The notes under the pieces: model-generated
Told to the model about the DNA's origin: nothing
Seen by the model: the letters and a program-made list of their open reading frames with translations, nothing else
Databases searched by the model: none
Program-made: the position numbers and the translations under genes
NCBI GenBank assembly: GCA_945878515.1
Contig: CAMCTL010000146.1
Location: 1 to 8,888, forward strand
Reading direction: 5' to 3'
From: Flavobacterium psychrophilum
GTDB lineage: Bacteria; Bacteroidota; Bacteroidia; Flavobacteriales; Flavobacteriaceae
Length of the DNA: 8,888 nucleotides
Shown here: positions 7,157-8,888 of the stretch, one piece after another
How the letters are laid out: every line of letters begins with the position of its first letter
Position numbering within the stretch: position 1 is the stretch's first letter

Positions 7157-7651
7157 TTAAGGATTTAGTATTTTTTTTAATTTACCTTTTATTCTATTCA
7201 TTTTCACCCTTGCATTTACTTCGCTTATTCCCAAAGTTTCCGAAATTTCTGCATAATCTTTGTCTTCTAGATACATAAAAACCAATGCTTTTTCAATATC
7301 ATTCAGCTGATAAACTGCTTTATACATTAATTTCAATCGTTCCTCTTCCTCATAATTATAATCGTCATTGCTAATAAAATATTGTTGACTTTCATAATCC
7401 ACCGTCTTTACAGAGCGTGTACTTTTTCGGTACAAAGTAATTGCGGTATTCAAAGCGACTCGATATGCCCAAGTAGAAAATTTGCTATCGCCACGAAACT
7501 TAGGGAAGGCCTTCCATAACTGAATCGTAATTTCCTGAAACAAATCCTTATGCGCATCCTCGCCATTCGTATACAACCTACAAATCTTGTGGATTATATT
7601 CTGATTGGTCTTCAATTGCTGCACAAATGATTGTTCTAAATCGTCGCTCAT
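7157..7651 (-). CDS. ECF-type RNA polymerase sigma factor (sigma-70 family)
   Basis: A 164-residue two-domain sigma factor. Region 2 covers about 15-78, with DLFQEITIQLWKAFPKF (core and -10 binding) and FSTWAYRVALNTAITLYRK (about 58-76). An acidic linker (about 92-105, DDYNYEEEE) follows. Region 4 covers about 107-160, with a helix-turn-helix DYAEISETLGISEVNARVK (132-150) that would read the -35 element. No regions 1.1 or 3 are present, which is typical of ECF factors. It would direct RNA polymerase to an envelope or stress regulon; the signal and targets cannot be read from the sequence. The membrane protein gene downstream may encode its regulator. Upstream (7652-7744) no perfect TAnnTTTG box was found on the minus strand. 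TTTGTAACA at 7689-7681 is a possible self-recognition -35 element, but this is speculative. Confidence 0.93.
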   Translation of the reverse strand: MSDDLEQSFVQQLKTNQNIIHKICRLYTNGEDAHKDLFQEITIQLWKAFPKFRGDSKFSTWAYRVALNTAITLYRKSTRSVKTVDYESQQYFISNDDYNYEEEERLKLMYKAVYQLNDIEKALVFMYLEDKDYAEISETLGISEVNARVKMNRIKGKLKKILNP

Positions 7652-7703
7652 AGCTCAGTTAGTATTAAAGAAATTGATTTTGTTACAAATTAAGTATTTT
7701 TAA

Positions 7704-7738
7704 TTTGGAGCATAAAAGAACCTTGACTATTATTTTTG
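7704..7738 (+). promoter_or_regulatory. Possible promoter reading into the tandem repeat array
   Basis: TTTG (7704-7707), a 23-bp spacer and TATTTTTG (7731-7738) fit TTG-N17-23-TAnnTTTG, at the long end of the spacing range. The base after the box is A, not a pyrimidine. Transcription would start near 7743-7746, which is where the left boundary repeat begins. It points away from the sigma factor gene and into sequence without a convincing protein gene. Confidence 0.35.
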
Positions 7739-7744
7739 ATTCTA

Positions 7745-7823
7745 CTGCAAATGTTGTGAACTTTAACTTTTTTTAAATCATTAAGAAAGTCAAGAAAACT
7801 ACAAATGGTATTTTTCTTAATGA
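7745..7823 (+). repeat. Left boundary repeat of the array
   Basis: This ~79-bp sequence recurs in the same orientation at 8324-8401, on the other side of the tandem array. The first 32 bp match at 29 of 32 positions (including AAATGTTGTGAAC) and the last 22 bp at 20 of 22 (ending ATTTTTCTTAATGA); the middle is diverged with a 1-bp length difference. This copy also holds a perfect 11-bp inverted repeat, TCATTAAGAAA (7778-7788) and TTTCTTAATGA (7813-7823), with 24 bp between. The next 72 bp up to the array are unremarkable except for the near-palindrome TACTAAGGTTAGTA (7869-7882). Confidence 0.75.
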
Positions 7824-7895
7824 ATGTTATAGCTATTATGTTATTGCGATTGCGCTGGTCTCGGTGTATACTAAGGTTAGTATTTTGTAAGTACT

Positions 7896-8291
7896 CATTA
7901 AGTTGTTTTTATAATTCATTAGGTCATTTATGGTATTTTTTGCGTCTTTTATGGTCTTCATTAAGCTGTTTATGGTATTCATTAAGTTGTTTATATTTTT
8001 CATTAAGCCGTTTTTACGTTTCATTAAGTCAGTTATGGTCTTCCATACTCCGTTTATTGTCTTCCATACTCCGTTTTAGGTTTCCATACGTCGTTTATGG
8101 TCTTCCATACTACGTTTATGGTATTCCTTACGCCGTTTTAGCTTTCATTAAGTCTTTTGTGGTACTCATTAAGTTGTTTATAGTCTTCATTAAGCCGTTT
8201 TAGGTTTCATTAAGTAATTTATGGTCTTCATTAAGCAGTTTGTGATGTTCATTAAGTTGTTTAGTTTATTCATTAAGCCCTTTATGTTTTG
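7896..8291 (+). repeat. Tandem array of nineteen 20-21-bp units
   Basis: Nineteen contiguous units, sixteen of 21 bp and three of 20 bp. Most units read CATTAAG, two variable bases, then GTTTATGGTCTT with a few substitutions. Unit starts are 7896, 7917, 7938, 7959, 7980, 8001, 8022, 8043, 8064, 8084, 8105, 8126, 8146, 8167, 8188, 8208, 8229, 8250 and 8271. The three 20-bp units (8064, 8126, 8188) share CCGTTTTAG and recur every 62 bp, each followed by two 21-bp units, which shows a higher-order repeat of three units. In units 8043-8125 CATTAAG is replaced by CCATACn (CCTTACG in the unit at 8126). The 20-bp units shift the frame and introduce stops on the minus strand, so the whole array is unlikely to encode protein. 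There are no unique spacers, so it is not CRISPR. Confidence 0.92.
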
Positions 8292-8323
8292 GCTTTTGAC
8301 CAAATTATATATTGATGGTTTTG

Positions 8324-8401
8324 CTGGAAATGTTGTGAACATTAATTTTTTTTAACCAACAGGAACTATAAGAATACTTCAATTGGAATTTTTCTTAATG
8401 A
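8324..8401 (+). repeat. Right boundary repeat of the array
   Basis: Second copy of the ~79-bp boundary sequence at 7745-7823, in the same orientation, starting 33 bp after the last tandem unit. Both conserved ends are present, TGTTGTGAAC near the start and TTTTTCTTAATGA at the end. The central CATTAAG word of the left copy, and hence its 11-bp inverted repeat, is absent here. CTTAATGA at the end is the reverse complement of the core of the tandem unit. Confidence 0.75.
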
Positions 8402-8448
8402 CTAATTTGTCTTTACTTTCGCACAAAATCTAGTAAAACCATTCTTCT

Positions 8449-8488
8449 AAAAAAAATACCCCAAAATAGTCGTTAACTTTTGGGGGTA
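8449..8488 (-). terminator. Intrinsic terminator of the T9SS cargo gene
   Basis: TACCCCAAAA (8457-8466) pairs with TTTTGGGGGTA (8478-8488, one extra G) around a short loop containing GTTAAC. On the minus strand the stem is followed by eight T residues (complement of 8449-8456), 40 bp after the stop codon of the T9SS gene. On the plus strand it is followed by a T-rich stretch (8490-8506), so it could also stop transcripts leaving the repeat array. Confidence 0.8.
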
Positions 8489-8528
8489 GTTTGTAATATA
8501 TTTTTTAAGCGGATTTGACTGAAATTAT

Positions 8529-8888
8529 TTAGTTTTTAACCAGTTTATAGGTGGCTGTTTTAGTATTATCTGTTACTTGCAAGAGATAAATTCCTTTAGA
8601 TAAAAAGGATAGATCTTTATTTTGGATAGCATTTCCTTTATAGAAAATTTTTCCTTCTAAATTGAATAATTCATACTCCAATGGCGTATTTCCCGCTGAA
8701 ATTGAGATGGAATTTGAAAATGGATTAGGGTATATTTTTATTTTTTCGTTTGATATTTTTTTATCTATTCCTAGATCACTATCGCTTACAATTACAGGAA
8801 TTGTAATTGATATTGAAGTAAAGTCATTATTTGCAGTCAGTTTGACGTCATAAGTTCCTTTGCTATTAAAAATATGAGTCGGATTTTT
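8529..8888 (-). CDS. T9SS type A sorting-domain protein, C-terminal part (5' end outside the window)
   Basis: Only the last 119 residues are present, open to the window edge. The first ~25 (NPTHIFNSKGTYDVKLTANN) look like the end of a PKD domain, with its HxF...GxYxVxLxaxN pattern. After a linker, residues 50-119 form a type A C-terminal sorting domain: IYPNPFSNSISI, a central YELFNLEGK, LSKGIYLLQV and the final YKLVKN. Such domains direct proteins through the type IX secretion system of Bacteroidota and are removed at the cell surface. The full product is therefore a secreted or surface-attached protein; its enzymatic or adhesive part lies upstream, beyond 8888. A strong terminator follows at 8449-8488. 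Confidence 0.92.
   Translation of the reverse strand, partial: KNPTHIFNSKGTYDVKLTANNDFTSISITIPVIVSDSDLGIDKKISNEKIKIYPNPFSNSISISAGNTPLEYELFNLEGKIFYKGNAIQNKDLSFLSKGIYLLQVTDNTKTATYKLVKN

Noticed and set aside
7836..8024. 62-codon minus-strand frame with heptads
   Set aside because: Covers only the indel-free part of the array and starts within a unit; the 20-bp units break the frame upstream. Reported as an observation, not as a gene.
7805..8203. 132-codon plus-strand reading frame through the tandem array
   Set aside because: Open only because the 21-bp period preserves the frame; composition is a low-complexity Leu/Ser/Tyr repeat and the frame ends within the array.
7896..8291. CRISPR or TIGR-like guide array
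   Set aside because: The units are contiguous and similar along their whole length, with no unique spacers of guide size, and no cas or tas-like gene is in the window.
8662..8853. 63-codon plus-strand reading frame
   Set aside because: Antisense to the T9SS sorting domain, which is well supported on the minus strand.

Overview
The window looks like chromosome of a Flavobacterium-like member of the Bacteroidota. The evidence is the AT-rich sequence with A-rich translation starts lacking Shine-Dalgarno sites, promoter boxes of the Bacteroidota form TAnnTTTG, the C-terminal sorting domain of a type IX secretion (T9SS) substrate, and housekeeping proteins of flavobacterial type. No phage, transposase, CRISPR array, tRNA or rRNA gene was seen.

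Layout. 52-1581 (+) is guaA, GMP synthase. 1582-1795 is a gap filled with degenerate 6-bp repeats. 1796-3550 (+) is a secreted protein with three LysM domains joined to a periplasmic-binding-protein-like domain. It is followed on the same strand by an OsmC-family protein (3624-4025) and a small DUF3820 protein (4107-4337). A DUF4268 protein (4368-4811, -) converges on these and diverges from a Nudix CoA pyrophosphatase-type gene (4924-5562, +), which precedes a PlsC-like acyltransferase (5616-6425, +). The acyltransferase converges on a two-gene minus-strand unit: an ECF sigma factor (7157-7651) and, downstream of it, a four-helix membrane protein (6433-7062) that may be its regulator.

The remaining 877 bp upstream of the sigma factor (7652-8528) hold no convincing gene. 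They contain the most unusual structure here: 19 tandem units of 20-21 bp (7896-8291) with a 62-bp higher-order period. The array is bounded on both sides by similar ~79-bp sequences (7745-7823 and 8324-8401). A possible plus-strand promoter ends just before the left boundary, and a strong hairpin terminator lies after the right one. The block therefore resembles a discrete repeat element, possibly transcribed, rather than decayed coding sequence. The window ends inside the 3' part of a T9SS cargo gene on the minus strand (8529-8888).

The genes do not form one pathway. They are a run of core flavobacterial genes (nucleotide synthesis, envelope, peroxide defence, CoA/lipid metabolism, envelope-type sigma control) with two kinds of intergenic repeat between them. 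Gene calls rest on motif reading by eye. Promoter, repeat and terminator calls rest on matching by eye, and no database search was run.
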